From: Parietaria judaica
Lineage: Eukaryota; Streptophyta; Magnoliopsida; Rosales; Urticaceae
Length of the DNA stretch: 64,000 nt
Assembly (NCBI GenBank): GCA_954871525.1
Contig: OX940864.1
Coordinates: 4,086,001 to 4,150,000 of the forward strand
Direction of reading: 5' to 3'
The notes beneath the pieces were generated by a model. It worked only from the letters and a program-made list of their open reading frames with translations. It was not told the origin of the DNA and made no database searches. Shown here piece after piece: positions 53,015 through 64,000 of this stretch. The translations under genes were made by a program, and so were the position numbers. Positions within the stretch are counted from its first letter, which is position 1, and every line of letters starts with the position of its first letter.

Positions 53015-54016
53015 ATGGTAAAGTTGTGTTTGCAGATTATGGACCCAATGTCGTCTCGTCCACCTTTGGCGGGAAATGGGGGTGTTCAAGCTAATGACTC
53101 TCGGTCACCACCTCGAGATATCGAGGTTGATACGGTTTGTCAAAGGCGGGGATTATCCAGACATGATTCCATAATTGCGTTTCGAAAATGCCAACCATCA
53201 TTCTACGATGGGCCAGGAAGTTCAAAACTAGAGACATTTCTTCACTATTCCGAGACTACGTTGAGATCACTCGGAACTGAAGAGGCACACTATGTGGAAA
53301 TGGTGATTCCTCAGCTAGGCGGTTTGGCTTTGAGGTGGTGGAACTCGTTACACCTAGATCCAAGAGAGACGTCTTGGAATACATTCAAGGAACTAATCCT
53401 TGAAAGGTTTAATGCTAACTATGTAACCATGGAGTTTGGCCACATGCTAAATAATTGGAAGCGAGAACCCGGAGAAGGTATGATGTATTATTCGAGACGT
53501 TTCCAGACTCAGCTGATGGCGGAATGTCCGTATCACCTTCAACTTGATTTTGTTAAAGCATACTATTTGCGAGGCGTACCGCGAAGAGTTAGAGCCCGCA
53601 TGAAATCGATAAATGACTATAAAAATATAGATGGAATGATATGCGATGCTATGGCGGCCGAAATAGCAATTGAAGATGAAGACTGGGGTCGTCTATATGA
53701 TCCAGATGAAGATTTTCCAGAGGATGTTCCTATGACAGATGCTAATACCGGAAATGACACGACTGCTGTTAACCCAGAAAATCGTGTTAATAGTAATATG
53801 GATTTACCGGAAGCAAATCCAGAAAATGCTCCCAATGAAGATGATATGGTGGAGGAATTTGAGGAATCCGATCCGGAGATAGATCCAAAAGATGATCATA
53901 TGGAAGAGTTTGAGGAATCTGATCCGGAAATAGATTCAGAAGATGATCTGGAGGAAGAGTTCGAGGAAGAATCTGATAGTGATGACCCTGACTACGACCC
54001 AAAACGTAATAACTAA
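53015..54016 (+). CDS. ORF1, second Gag-like protein with acidic tail (element 2)
   Basis: An intact 333-codon frame between primer site and gag-pol. Residues about 54-220 look like a plant retrotransposon capsid domain: QPSFYDGPG, then LGGLALRWWNSLH (101-113), SWNTFKELILERF (120-132), LNNWKREPGEGMMYYSRRF (145-163). The same landmarks occur in the same order in the Gag part of gag-pol ([39 protein letters not shown]), so I infer a divergent Gag paralogue. It lacks a CCHC knuckle. Residues about 220-328 are strongly acidic with repeats of EEFEESDPEID. The first ATG could be 53015, or 53039 (in frame) if the preceding GTAAGT...TTTGCAG is an intron. Its function is unknown: possibly a capsid partner or a limiter of particle assembly. 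Confidence 0.88.
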   Translation: MVKLCLQIMDPMSSRPPLAGNGGVQANDSRSPPRDIEVDTVCQRRGLSRHDSIIAFRKCQPSFYDGPGSSKLETFLHYSETTLRSLGTEEAHYVEMVIPQLGGLALRWWNSLHLDPRETSWNTFKELILERFNANYVTMEFGHMLNNWKREPGEGMMYYSRRFQTQLMAECPYHLQLDFVKAYYLRGVPRRVRARMKSINDYKNIDGMICDAMAAEIAIEDEDWGRLYDPDEDFPEDVPMTDANTGNDTTAVNPENRVNSNMDLPEANPENAPNEDDMVEEFEESDPEIDPKDDHMEEFEESDPEIDSEDDLEEEFEEESDSDDPDYDPKRNN

Positions 54017-54285
54017 ATGAAGTATATACAGTTATGAGAGAACTTTATGTATATTTTGATGAGATGCTAGAATATATGTAGCTATGTGTGTAGTTGTTTT
54101 GTTCTGTATATATAGACACATGCTTGATGTTTTGGCTGTATGTACATATACTAAAATGTGTGTTGAAGTGAATATATAATGATATGTTCATATTCATATA
54201 GAGTTCCTCTATATATTCAAAACAATGATGTTGTTTATTTACTTCATGTGACTAGAAGACAGTTACTTACCGAGATAAATACAAT
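54017..54285 (+). other. Spacer between ORF1 and gag-pol (element 2)
   Basis: 269 bp, nearly identical to the spacer in element 1, AT-rich and without a credible frame. How gag-pol is translated downstream of ORF1 is not shown; splicing or a second transcript are possible. Confidence 0.6.
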
Positions 54286-57200
54286 ATGGCAAGGGGGAGA
54301 GGCCGACCCCGCGGCTCTGGTCGTGGTAGAAGACAAGTTAATAATGATGACCCAGAAGATGCACTTGTAGGTCTTCAACGTCGGCTTGACGAACAGGCTG
54401 CCCAGATTCGGCAGCTAACTGAGCAATTGAATGCTCGAAATGAAGAACAAAGTGCCGAAGATGAAGTAGAAGAAGAAGAAGAACCAATAGAAGAAGAAGA
54501 AGAAGAAGAAGAAGAAGAAGAAGAACCAGTGGAAGAAGAAGATGAACCAATGGAAGAGGAAGCAGAGGTTGAAGTTCGTCAGCGTCCTAGAACACGTGAC
54601 GAACCGCTATACGAAAGATTTCGCCGAATGCGAGCTCCAGAATTCATAGGAACTACTGATCCGCTGGTAGCGGAGGAGTGGTTGTCTGAAATTCAAGTCC
54701 TTTACGACTTTATGGAACTCTCCGATCGGGAGAAAATCTTATGTACCTCTTCGGTACTCAAGTTTGAAGCTAGATACTGGTGGGAAACTATTAAACAAAG
54801 GAGGGATACTAATGGCATGACATGGGCGGACTTTGTACAAGAATTCAATGCAAAATTCTACAATCCCGCAGCGCTGAAGGCTCAAGTTGACGAGTTTAAC
54901 AATATAAAGCAAGGAAACTTAAATGTTTCTGAGGCTATACGTAAGTTTGATAAACTTGCACGTTTGTGTTCTGACTTGGTGCCTACAGAGCGGGAGCGAG
55001 TCCGTCGAATGATGAACATGTTCCGCGGTGAAATTGCGCTTCAGGTGGACAGTGGTGGATCCCCACCAACAACTGTTGGAGATTGTATTGATCGAGCCCT
55101 CCGCGCGGAGTATCATTTACTCCAAACTAAACAAGAGCGTATAAGAGCCTTTGAAGCTAATAAGGCTAAAATGCAAGGGAGATCAGGAAATTTGGGCCAA
55201 ACGGGAAATCGTTATTTTAGTGGAGGCAAAAGTTCCCATATAGACGGCCAGAGCTCAAAAAGAAAGCTAGAGCCTAATAATGAATCATCATATAAAAGGC
55301 CTCAAGGAACCCGTCAAAATTTTAACAGAGGTGTAGCGTTTCCGACTTGTTCCAAGTGTGGAAAGAAGCATCCAGGTGTATGTAGAATGGGATCACATAC
55401 ATGTTTTTCTTGTGGAGGGGAGGGGCATTATGCTCTATCGTGCCCTAATAAGACAAAAGGCTCTAACCAAGAGCGGATTGATGGACCTCGCAACAATCAA
55501 GGACGGCTTGAGGCTCCAGCCCTAAAGACAAATGCTAGAGTTTATACTCTAACGCATGAGGATGTGAAGGCTGGAACTTCTAATGTAGTAACAGGTCAGC
55601 TTCTTATTGAAAATATTCTTGCTTCAATACTATTTGACTCGGGTGCTACACATTCTTTTGTGTCACAAAATTTCTCGAAGAAACTTAACAGGACAAAAGA
55701 TATGTTAGGTAGTGCATTTTCTGTAACCTTACCTTCTGGGGAGGTTATAATGTCCTCATCTTGGTTTCATGCGGTACCACTAAACATCTCTGATAGGGAA
55801 CTGTCAGCGGATTTGGTTGTACTTCAAATGTATGATTATGATATTATTCTTGGGATGGATTTCCTGAGAAAGTATGATGCCGCAATTTACTGCAAGAAAC
55901 AAAAGGTGGTTTTTCGACCAGAAGGGGAACCAAAGTTTGAATTTATAGGGGAATCAACAGGAAACATATCAAGGATGTTAATATCTTCTATGGAAGCTGA
56001 ACGAATGATGATTGGAGGATGTTCTGGCTATCTTGCTCACGTTGTTGATACCATTAAAGAGAAAGAGGAACGTACTCAGTTATGCGATGTTCCTATCGTT
56101 TGCACGTATCCGGAAGTATTTCCAGATGAATTACCGGGACTACCTCCAAACCGAGCTATCGAATTTGAGATAGAGGTTATTCCAGGAACAAGTCCTGTTT
56201 CGAAGGCACCATATCGGATGGCACCAAAAGAATTGAAGGAATTACAAGCTCAACTTCAGGATCTTCTTGATAAAGGAGTTATTCGACCAAGCCATTCGCC
56301 TTGGGGAGCTCCTGTTCTCTTTGTGAAAAAGAAAGACGGTTCTCTCCGGATGTGCATCGATTATCGTGGACTTAATAAAGTAACCGTGAAGAATAAATAT
56401 CCACTGCCGCGGATAGACGATCTTTTTGACCAATTGCGTGGAGCAACAGTATTCTCGAAAATTGATTTGCGATCCGGGTATCATCAACTCAAAGTCAGAG
56501 AAGGCGATGTATCGAAGACTGCTTTTCGTACTCGCTACGGACATTATGAATTTTTTAGTTATGTCATTTGGTTTAACCAATGCTCCCGCAGCTTTCATGG
56601 AGCTCATGAACCGTGTATTTAGTGAGTATTTAGATAAATTTGTCATTGTCTTTATTGACGACATCCTTATCTATTCGAAAACTAAAGAGGAACACGAAGA
56701 ACACTTACGAATGACCTTAAATGTTCTTAAGGAACATGAGCTCTATGCAAAGTTTTCAAAATGCGAGTTTTGGTTGGATCGTGTGGCATTCCTCGGTCAT
56801 GTGATCTCAGCCGAAGGTATCTCCGTAGATCCAGTGAAGATTCAGGCCGTTGACGAGTGGACTCAGCCAACCAATGTAACAGAAGTGAGAAGCTTTTTAG
56901 GACTAGCTGGTTATTATCGACGATTCATCGAAGGATTTTCTAAATTAGCCAGCCCACTCACAAATCTTACTCGTAAGAATAAGAAATTTGAGTGGTCAAG
57001 CCAGTGTGAAGAAAGTTTCAAGGAGCTCAAGAAACGCCTAACAACGGCTCCGGTACTCACTGTCCCATCTGGTAAGGATGGATTTGATATTTATTGTGAT
57101 GCATCGAAGATGGGGTTAGGCGCAGTTCTAATGCAGAGCAAAAAGGTCATTGCTTATGCATCGCGAAAATTAAAGGACTACGAACAAAACTATCCTACTC

Positions 57201-58971
57201 ATGACCTAGAGTTAGCTGCAGTGGTATTCGCTTTAAAGATTTGGCGTCACTATCTATATGGGGTTCATTGTAATATATTCACAGATCATAAGAGTTTAAA
57301 GTATTTTTTTGTTCAAAAGGAGTTGAACATGAGGCAAAGAAGATGGCTAGAGCTCGTGAAAGATTATGATTGTGAAATTCAATATCACCCAGGAAAGGCA
57401 AATAAGGTGGCAGACGCGTTGAGTAGAAAATCAATAGCCACACTTGCATCATTGGATGCTCTTCCAAAACAACTACAAGAGGAAATTCGCTCGATGGAAC
57501 TGGAGATTTGTGTTGGTAAGTTGGCAGCGCTAAACTTGTACCCAACCCTCTTTGATGATATTAAAGCATCTCAAGGTTTGGACGAAACGTTGTCCAAAAT
57601 TTCAGAGGAAACCTTATTGGGGAACCGTCCTGACTTCAGTATGTCATCTAATGGAATTCTTCTCTTTAAGGGAAGGCTTTGTGTTCCAAAGAATGACGAG
57701 GTGATGAATAAAATCCTCTCTGAAGCGCATAAGGCGCCATACTCGGTTCACCCTGGAAGCACAAAGATGTACAAAGATCTAAAAGAGAAGTTTTGGTGGG
57801 TAGGGATGAAGAAAGATGTAGCTAATTACGTAGAGAAATGCTTGACTTGTCAAAAGGTTAAAGCTGAACATCAGAGACCAGCAGGAGAGCTTCAACCACT
57901 TGAGATACCAGAATGGAAGTGGGAGAGTATATCGATGGATTTCATAATGGGATTACCAAAGACAACAAATGGGCATAATGCGATTTGGGTAATAGTGGAT
58001 AGATTAACTAAGTCCGCCCACTTCTTGTCAATCAAAGATACAATGACGTTAGATCAGTTAGCTGAAATATACGTTAGGGAGATCGTGCGGTTGCATGGAA
58101 TTCCATTTTCTATTATCTCTGATCGAGACACCCGTTTTACATCCCGATTTTGGAAGAACGTTCAAAGGGAACTAGGTACGACTCTAAAGTTTAGTACTGC
58201 TTTCCATCCACAAACTGACGGCCAAACTGAAAGAACGAACATGATTTTGGAAGATATGCTCAGGGCTTGTGTTATGGATTTCAAGAGTTCATGGAATAAG
58301 TATTTACCCTTAGTTGAATTTTCCTACAATACAGCTATCAATCTACGATTAAGATGGCTCCTTATGAAGCTTTGTACGGAAGAAAGTGTCAGTCTCCGAT
58401 CCATTGGTACGAGACTGGCGAAAGTAAAGTTTTTAGCTCTGATTTTGTCGAACAAGCCACAGAAGCCATTAAACTAATTCGTCAACGTATGAAGGCGGCT
58501 CAATCTCGACAAAAGAGCTATGCGGATTCACGAAGGAGGCCACTTGAATTTAACGTAGGTTATGCTGCTTTTATTAAGGTAACACCAATGAAAGGTATTA
58601 AGCGCTTCGGCAAGAAAGGGAAGTTGAGCCCAAGATATATTGGCCCGTATGAGATTATAGAACGAGTTGGCAAAGTTTCTTACAAACTTGCGCTGTCGCA
58701 AGATCTATCAACCGTGCATAACGTTTTTCATATATCGATGCTACGGAAATATATTCCCGACCCATCGCATATTCTTGAACCAGAACCGGTAGAGGTCCAA
58801 GAAGATCTATCATACAAAGAAAGGCCAATGGAGATACTAGATCGAAAGGAGAAGGTGTTACGTAACAAGTCTATACCTCTCATCAAGATCGCCTGGAATA
58901 ATCACTCAAAATCGGAGGCAACGTGGGAAAGAGAGGATGAGATGAGAAATGCGTATCCATACTTGTTTTGA
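54286..58971 (+). pseudogene. Gag-pol polyprotein, two frameshifts (element 2)
   Basis: The domain order is the same as in element 1. The first frame covers the Arg/Gly-rich start, a Glu tract four residues longer than in element 1, Gag, both Cys/His clusters, protease DSGA, and RT to the motif before the catalytic FIDD. At 56551-56556 a run of six T, five in element 1, shifts the frame; the closed frame ends at 56622. RT core, RNase H and most of integrase continue in the second frame. One base is lost near 58327-58332 after the D,D35E region, returning to the first frame, which runs to TGA at 58969-58971. This copy keeps the chromodomain-like tail (IAWNNHS, ATWERED, YPYLF) and Gly in SPWGAPV. 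As it stands it cannot make an active polymerase without frame slippage. Confidence 0.93.
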
Positions 58972-58994
58972 ATTTTCGAGGACGAAAATTTTGT

Positions 58995-59006
58995 AAGGAG
59001 GGAGGA
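58995..59006 (+). other. Polypurine tract, element 2
   Basis: AAGGAGGGAGGA lies one base before the 3' LTR, identical to element 1. Confidence 0.9.
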
Positions 59007-59007
59007 T

Positions 59008-60973
59008 TGTAGTATCCATAAAGGTTCTGTATATTATCGTTTAGATGTTTAATCGATAATAAGATAAATATACATGCTCCTAGTTTTGGGATTGTATTAT
59101 CTCGTGATAAATTGTAATTGTATGACTCTGTTAGTAATTTATCCAAAATATGAGCTCTACTATATATATATATAACTACCTACTTTAATTTTTAAATTCA
59201 TATAAATAAATCCATTAAGTTATTTTGTATTTAACCTATTTCCTATAACCTATACGACTGTAAAATTTGACCTTATTTATAAATATATAGATATCTTAGT
59301 TATTAAGTAACTATTATTATAGGATTATCATAAAAAAAAATACAAATAGATTGTAATGAACCTTCTATATCCTTCTACCTTATCAATTTATACCGACTTA
59401 CACAAGCATCATTAGAAAAACCCTCCAGATCATATTTTACTCGAATAAAATAAAAATAAAGAGAGAGCAAGAGCTTTCTCTCTGGAGGAAGAATAGTAAG
59501 AAGAAAAGACCAAGGAACTTAAGGTATATGCATAAGTATCTTCATGGGAGAGGGTTAAATAATTATATTAGTATTTATTAGCTTTAGGTTGAATACTTTT
59601 CATACGGTTTATATATATACACTATTTTAAAAGTTTGATTATAAGTATATGGCAAATACTTGGGTATCATTATAACCTCCATGCATATCATAGTTTCAAA
59701 TACATAAGTTTTTGTACAGATGTAATAACTACGGTTCATAGGATACTAATGATTCGAATTAGTAATTATATTAGATTTTCATTCAATAATATATTGTCAC
59801 TAAAAAGGGTTTAATAACACTGCTTCTAAAAGTGACATATGTTAAAATCCTATACTAATTTATACATAGACTCTTGCCTATGAGGTTATGTGATTGATCG
59901 AAGACCATATTATATATATTTTTGCATAGGAAGGGTGTATAACTAGGATAACAAGAAGGTTATCACAATTCTAATGAACTGATATTTGAAATATCAGGAA
60001 GTTTGAGTTCAAAGGAAGCATAGGTTCGTGCTTCGTAGTATTTCGGTTGAATTAAGGTACGTAAAAGTACTCACTGCAACACAGCAATAATAATGTGGTT
60101 TGTTTGATTGTGTGTGGTGTGAAATTCATGGTTGTATGGTTTGGTAGTTTAATTCTACCGTAGTGCTAATTATGTTCGATACGCATTGTGAGCATATCGG
60201 AAAAGCACGAGCATTAAGTCATTCATATAATCTGTAATGATACTATATATATGTATGACACTTTTAGTAAATTGCGTCGTACCAACCATTGTATATTGGG
60301 TCGCGTAGTCACTGATTACAATGTGTATGAAGCCTCCGACTGCATTGAGTCGAGTAGTCTCAAATGACACGTCGTGAGATGTTTGCCGCGGGCTGACTTG
60401 GTTAGGGTCGCGCCCCCGGTCCCCCGTTGGTAGTATAGCGCGCTGGTACGCACGCAGGGCCCAATAATATGTTTATAAGAAGTTATAAATTATAACCGGA
60501 CATTGCATTATGCATTTAGAAGTGATCGTTCCTTGATATATTTTTGTTAGTAATATAAACCTTTTGCGTATTGAGCGTTAGCTCACTCGTATAGTTGTGT
60601 TGTAGATCCAGGAAAGAAACCGATGAATGGCTAAATGCGGATGATACGGGTCAGTGATGCGGTGTATATGGTGCAAATGGGGGAATACGGGTCTTGGAAA
60701 TAGGAGGGTTGTAAACTTTTTGTTGTGTAATATTTTTAAAAACAATAGCTAGGAGCTCCGCTAGTTTTTTTTTCTTTTATAACGTTAATTTTTTTTTTGT
60801 AAAATCTGTTTTGGGTACTACTGTATAGAGGTTTCAAGACTATTATGAAGTCCGTTTTTTTTAATTTGCGCGCTAAAGTCAAGTACTCATATTTTTATTA
60901 AATACTTTAGAAGTCGGGATTTGGATTAGATAAAAGTAAATTCGTAATAGTCCCTTGGAAGGGGGCTGTTACA
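59008..60973 (+). repeat. 3' LTR of element 2
   Basis: 1966 bp, the same length as the 5' copy. Differences I saw against the 5' copy include AAGTTATTTT versus AAGTTTTTTT, GAGAGGG versus GAGATGG, ATTCATGG versus ATTCGTGG, CGCGCCCCC versus CGCTCCCCC, AAAATCTG versus AAAATTTG, CTGTATAG versus CTGCATAG and TTGCGCGC versus TTGCACGC. Confidence 0.95.
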
Positions 60974-60978
60974 AATAT
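60974..60978 (+). repeat. Target-site duplication, right, element 2 (AATAT)
   Basis: AATAT follows the 3' LTR and the monomer continues as GCAAGGATTAAATTG, the same junction as element 1. Confidence 0.93.
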
Positions 60979-63900
60979 GCAAGGATTAAATTGTTGACGA
61001 GAAATGCCATAGGAAATGCTAGCATTTCCTATGGCATTTCTTTATTTTACATTGTTTACGGCCTAAAATTCCGATCCAATTGAAAAAAATAATGATTTTA
61101 AGGCTTATACATTGGAATTTGAATATAGCAAGAGTTCTCATGCAAAAATATGCAAGGATTAAATTGTTGACGAGAAATGCCATAGGAAATTGTATAGAAT
61201 TTCCTAAAGAATTTCTTTATTTTAAATTTTTTAAAACCTTAAATTTCAAACCAATTGAAAAAATAATGATTTTAGGGCTTATACATTGAAATTTTTATAT
61301 TACAAGCGTTCTCATGCAAAAATATGCAAGGATTAAATTGGTGACGAAAAATGCCATAGGAAATGCTATAGCATTTCCTATAGCATTTCTTTATTTTACA
61401 TTTTTTACAACCTTAAATTTCGAACCAATTGAAAAAATAATAATTTTAGGGCTTATACATTGGAATTTGAATATAACAAGAGTTCTCATGCCAAACTATG
61501 CAAGGATTAAATTATTGACGAGAAATGCCAAAGGAAATGCTATAGCATTTACTATAGCATTTCTTTATTTTACATTTTTTACAACCTTAAATTTCGAACA
61601 GATTGAAAAAGTAATGATTTTAGGGCTTATACATTGGAATTTAAAATATAAAAGGAGTTCCCATATAAAAATATGCAAGGATTAAATTGTTGACGAGGAA
61701 TGCCATAGGAAATGCTATAGCATTTCCTATAGCATTTCTTTATTTGACATTTTTTACAACCTTAAATTTCGAACCAATTGAAAAAATAATGATTTTAGGG
61801 ATTATACATTGGAATTTGAATATAACAAGAGTTCTCATGAAAAAATATGCAAGGATTAAATTGTTGACGAGAAATGCCATAGGAAATGCTATAGCATTTC
61901 CTATAACATTTCTTTATTTTATATTTTTTACAACCTTAAATTTCGAACAATTTGAAAAAATAATGATTTTAGGGCTTATTTCATTGGAGTTTGATTATAA
62001 CAAGAGTTCTCATGCAAAAATATGCTAGGATTAAATTTTTGACGAGAAATGCCATAGGAAATGCTATAGCATTTCCTACAGCATTTCTTTATTTGACATT
62101 TTTTACAACCTTAAATATCGAACCAATTGAAAAATATTTATTTTAGGGCTTATACATTAGAATTTGAATATAACAAGAGTTCTCATGCCAAAATATGCAA
62201 GTATTAAATTGTTGACGAGAAATGCCATAGGAAATGCTATAGCATTTCCTATAGCATTTCTTTATTTTACCTTGTTTACGACCTAAAATTCGAACCAATT
62301 GAAAAAATAATTATTTTAGGGCTTATACATTGGAATTTGAATATAACAAGAGTTCTCATGCAAAAATATGCAAGGATTAGATTGTTGACGAGAAATGCCA
62401 TAGGAAATGCTATAGCATTTCCTATAACATTTCTTTATTTTACATTTTTTACAACCTTAAATTTCGAACCAATTGAAAAAATAATGATTTTAGGGCTTAT
62501 TTCATTGGAATTTGAATATAACAAGACTTCTCATGCAAAAATATGCTAGGATTAAATTTTTGACGAGAAATGCCATAGGAAATGCTATAGCATTTCCTAT
62601 AGCATTTCTTTATTTGACATTTTTTACAACCTTAAATTTGGAACCAATTGAAAAATTATTATTTTAGGGCTTATACATTAGAATTTGATTATAACAAGAG
62701 TTCTCATGCCAAAACATGCAAGGATTAAATTGTTGACGAGAAATGCCATAGGAAATGCTATAGCATTTCCTATAACATTTCTTTATTTTACATTGTTTAC
62801 GACCTAAAATTTCGAACCAATTGAAAAAATAATGATTTTAGGGCTTATACATTGGAGATTGAATATAACAAGAGTTCTCATGCAAAAATATGCAAGGATT
62901 AAATTGTTGACGAGAAATGCCATAGGAAATGTTATAGCATTTCCTATAGCATTTCTTTATTTTATCTTGTTTACGACCTAAAATTCGAACCAATTGAAAA
63001 AATAATTATTTTAGGGCTTATACATTGGAATTTGAATATAACAAGAGTTCTCATGCAAAAATATGCAAGGATTAAATTGTTGACGAGAAATGCCATAGGA
63101 AATGCTATAGCATTTCCTATAGCATTTCATTATTTTATATTTTTTACAACCTTAAATTTCGAACCAATTGTTAAAATAATGATTTTTAAGATTATACATT
63201 GGAATTTGAATATAACAAGAGTTCTTATGCAAAAATATGCAAGGATTAAATTGTTGACGAGAAATGCCATAGGAAATGCTATAGAAATTCCTGAAGCATT
63301 TCTTTATTTTACATTTTTTACAACCTTAAATTTCGAACCAATTGAAAAAAATAATGATTTTAGGGCTCATACATTGGAATTTTAATATAACAAGAGTTCT
63401 CATGCAAAAATATGCAAGGATTAAATTGTTGACGAGAAATGCTATAGGAAATGCTATAGCATTTCCTATAGCATTTCTTTATTTTACATTTTTTACAACC
63501 TTAAATTTCAAACCAATTGAAAAAATAATTATTTCAGGGCTTATACATTGAAATTTTAATATTACAAGAGTTCTCATGCAAAAATATGCAAGGATTATAT
63601 TGTTGACGAGAAATGCCATAAGAAATGCTATAGCATTTCCTATAGCATTTCTTTATTTTACATTGTTTACGACCTAAAATTCGTACCAATTGAAAAAATA
63701 ATTATTTTAGGGCTTATACATTGTAATTCGAATATAACAAAAGTTCTCATGCAAAAATATGCTAGGATTAAATTGTTGACGAGAAATGCCATAGGAAATG
63801 CTATAGAATTTCCTATAGAATTTCTTTATTTTACATTTTTTACAACCTTAAATTTCAAACCAATTGAAAAAATAATGATTTTAGGGCTTATATATTAGAA

Positions 63901-64000
63901 TTTTAATATTACAAGCGTTCTCATGCAAAAATATGCAATGATTAAATTGTTGACGAGAAATGCCATAGGAAATGCTATAGCATTTCCTATAGAATTTCTT
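60974..64000 (+). repeat. Satellite array, block 3 (diverged monomers)
   Basis: The array continues in the same orientation to the window end, so it extends beyond. A three-monomer local repeat of about 521 bp is suggested by GGGCTTATTTCATTGG at about 61973 and 62494. The first monomer after the element has the 2-bp-shortened palindrome GGAAATGCTAGCATTTCC (61013-61030). Several monomers have AATTATTTTAGGG and TTTTAATATTACAAGCG variants. No gene is seen. Confidence 0.93.

Larger units (their letters stand above)
50937..60973 (+). mobile_element. Ty3/gypsy chromovirus-type LTR retrotransposon, element 2
   Basis: A 10037-bp element with the same layout as element 1 and a nearly identical internal region, but with a shorter LTR whose middle is of a different subtype. 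I counted at least seven substitutions between its two 1966-bp LTRs, more than in element 1, so it is probably the older insertion though still young. ORF1 is intact. The gag-pol frame has one inserted base (56551-56556) and one lost base (58327-58332). It is flanked by AATAT. Confidence 0.96.

Noticed and set aside
26674..60973. The two elements as copies of one insertion spread by array duplication
   Set aside because: Different LTR subtypes, far fewer differences between LTRs of one element than between elements, and different flanking monomers make two insertions more likely. Later gene conversion is not fully excluded.
1..64000. CRISPR array
   Set aside because: The repeats are contiguous 174-bp monomers without unique spacers, and no cas genes are present.
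1..64000. CENP-B box in the monomer
   Set aside because: I found no match to the conserved TTCG...A..CGGG pattern; the only TTCG is in AATTTCGAACC without the rest.

Overview
The window reads as plant nuclear DNA, probably centromeric or pericentromeric. It is one long head-to-tail satellite array with a monomer of about 174 bp, interrupted by two recently inserted Ty3/gypsy LTR retrotransposons. The plant assignment rests on the elements: tRNA-iMet primer sites, 2-kb TG...CA LTRs, and a gag-protease-RT-RNaseH-integrase order with a chromodomain-like C terminus, matching the Tekay/Del type of chromovirus. I do not recognise the satellite and cannot name the species. I see no host protein gene, tRNA, rRNA or CRISPR array.

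Layout. (1) 1-26673 is satellite. Its left part is highly homogenised into higher-order repeats (HORs): a 10-monomer unit of 1744 bp (1-3488), a 5-monomer unit of about 868 bp (from 5218), a 20-monomer unit of 3443 bp (6953-13838) and an 11-monomer unit of 1880 bp (from 13839). From about 19 kb the monomers are more diverged, with many length variants. (2) 26674-37137 is retrotransposon copy 1 (10464 bp, LTRs 2188 and 2184 bp). (3) 37138-50936 is diverged satellite. (4) 50937-60973 is retrotransposon copy 2 (10037 bp, LTRs 1966 bp each). (5) 60974-64000 is diverged satellite. The satellite totals about 43.5 kb, roughly 250 monomers, all in one orientation.

Both elements lie on the + strand and carry, in order, 5' LTR, primer binding site, ORF1, a single gag-pol frame, polypurine tract and 3' LTR. 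ORF1 is a second Gag-like protein with an acidic tail, separate from the ordinary Gag that begins the gag-pol frame. This two-Gag layout is the most unusual coding feature here. Neither copy is intact. Copy 1 has two CGA-to-TGA nonsense changes, one in ORF1 and one just before the chromodomain-like tail. Copy 2 has an intact ORF1 but two single-base frameshifts in pol. Both inserted at the same nucleotide of the monomer with the same AATAT target duplication.

The satellite itself carries a perfect 26-bp palindrome per monomer, and many of the indels that distinguish monomer variants fall at it. The monomer is 58 codons long, so open frames run across many monomers. I treat these as a by-product of the repeat, not as genes.
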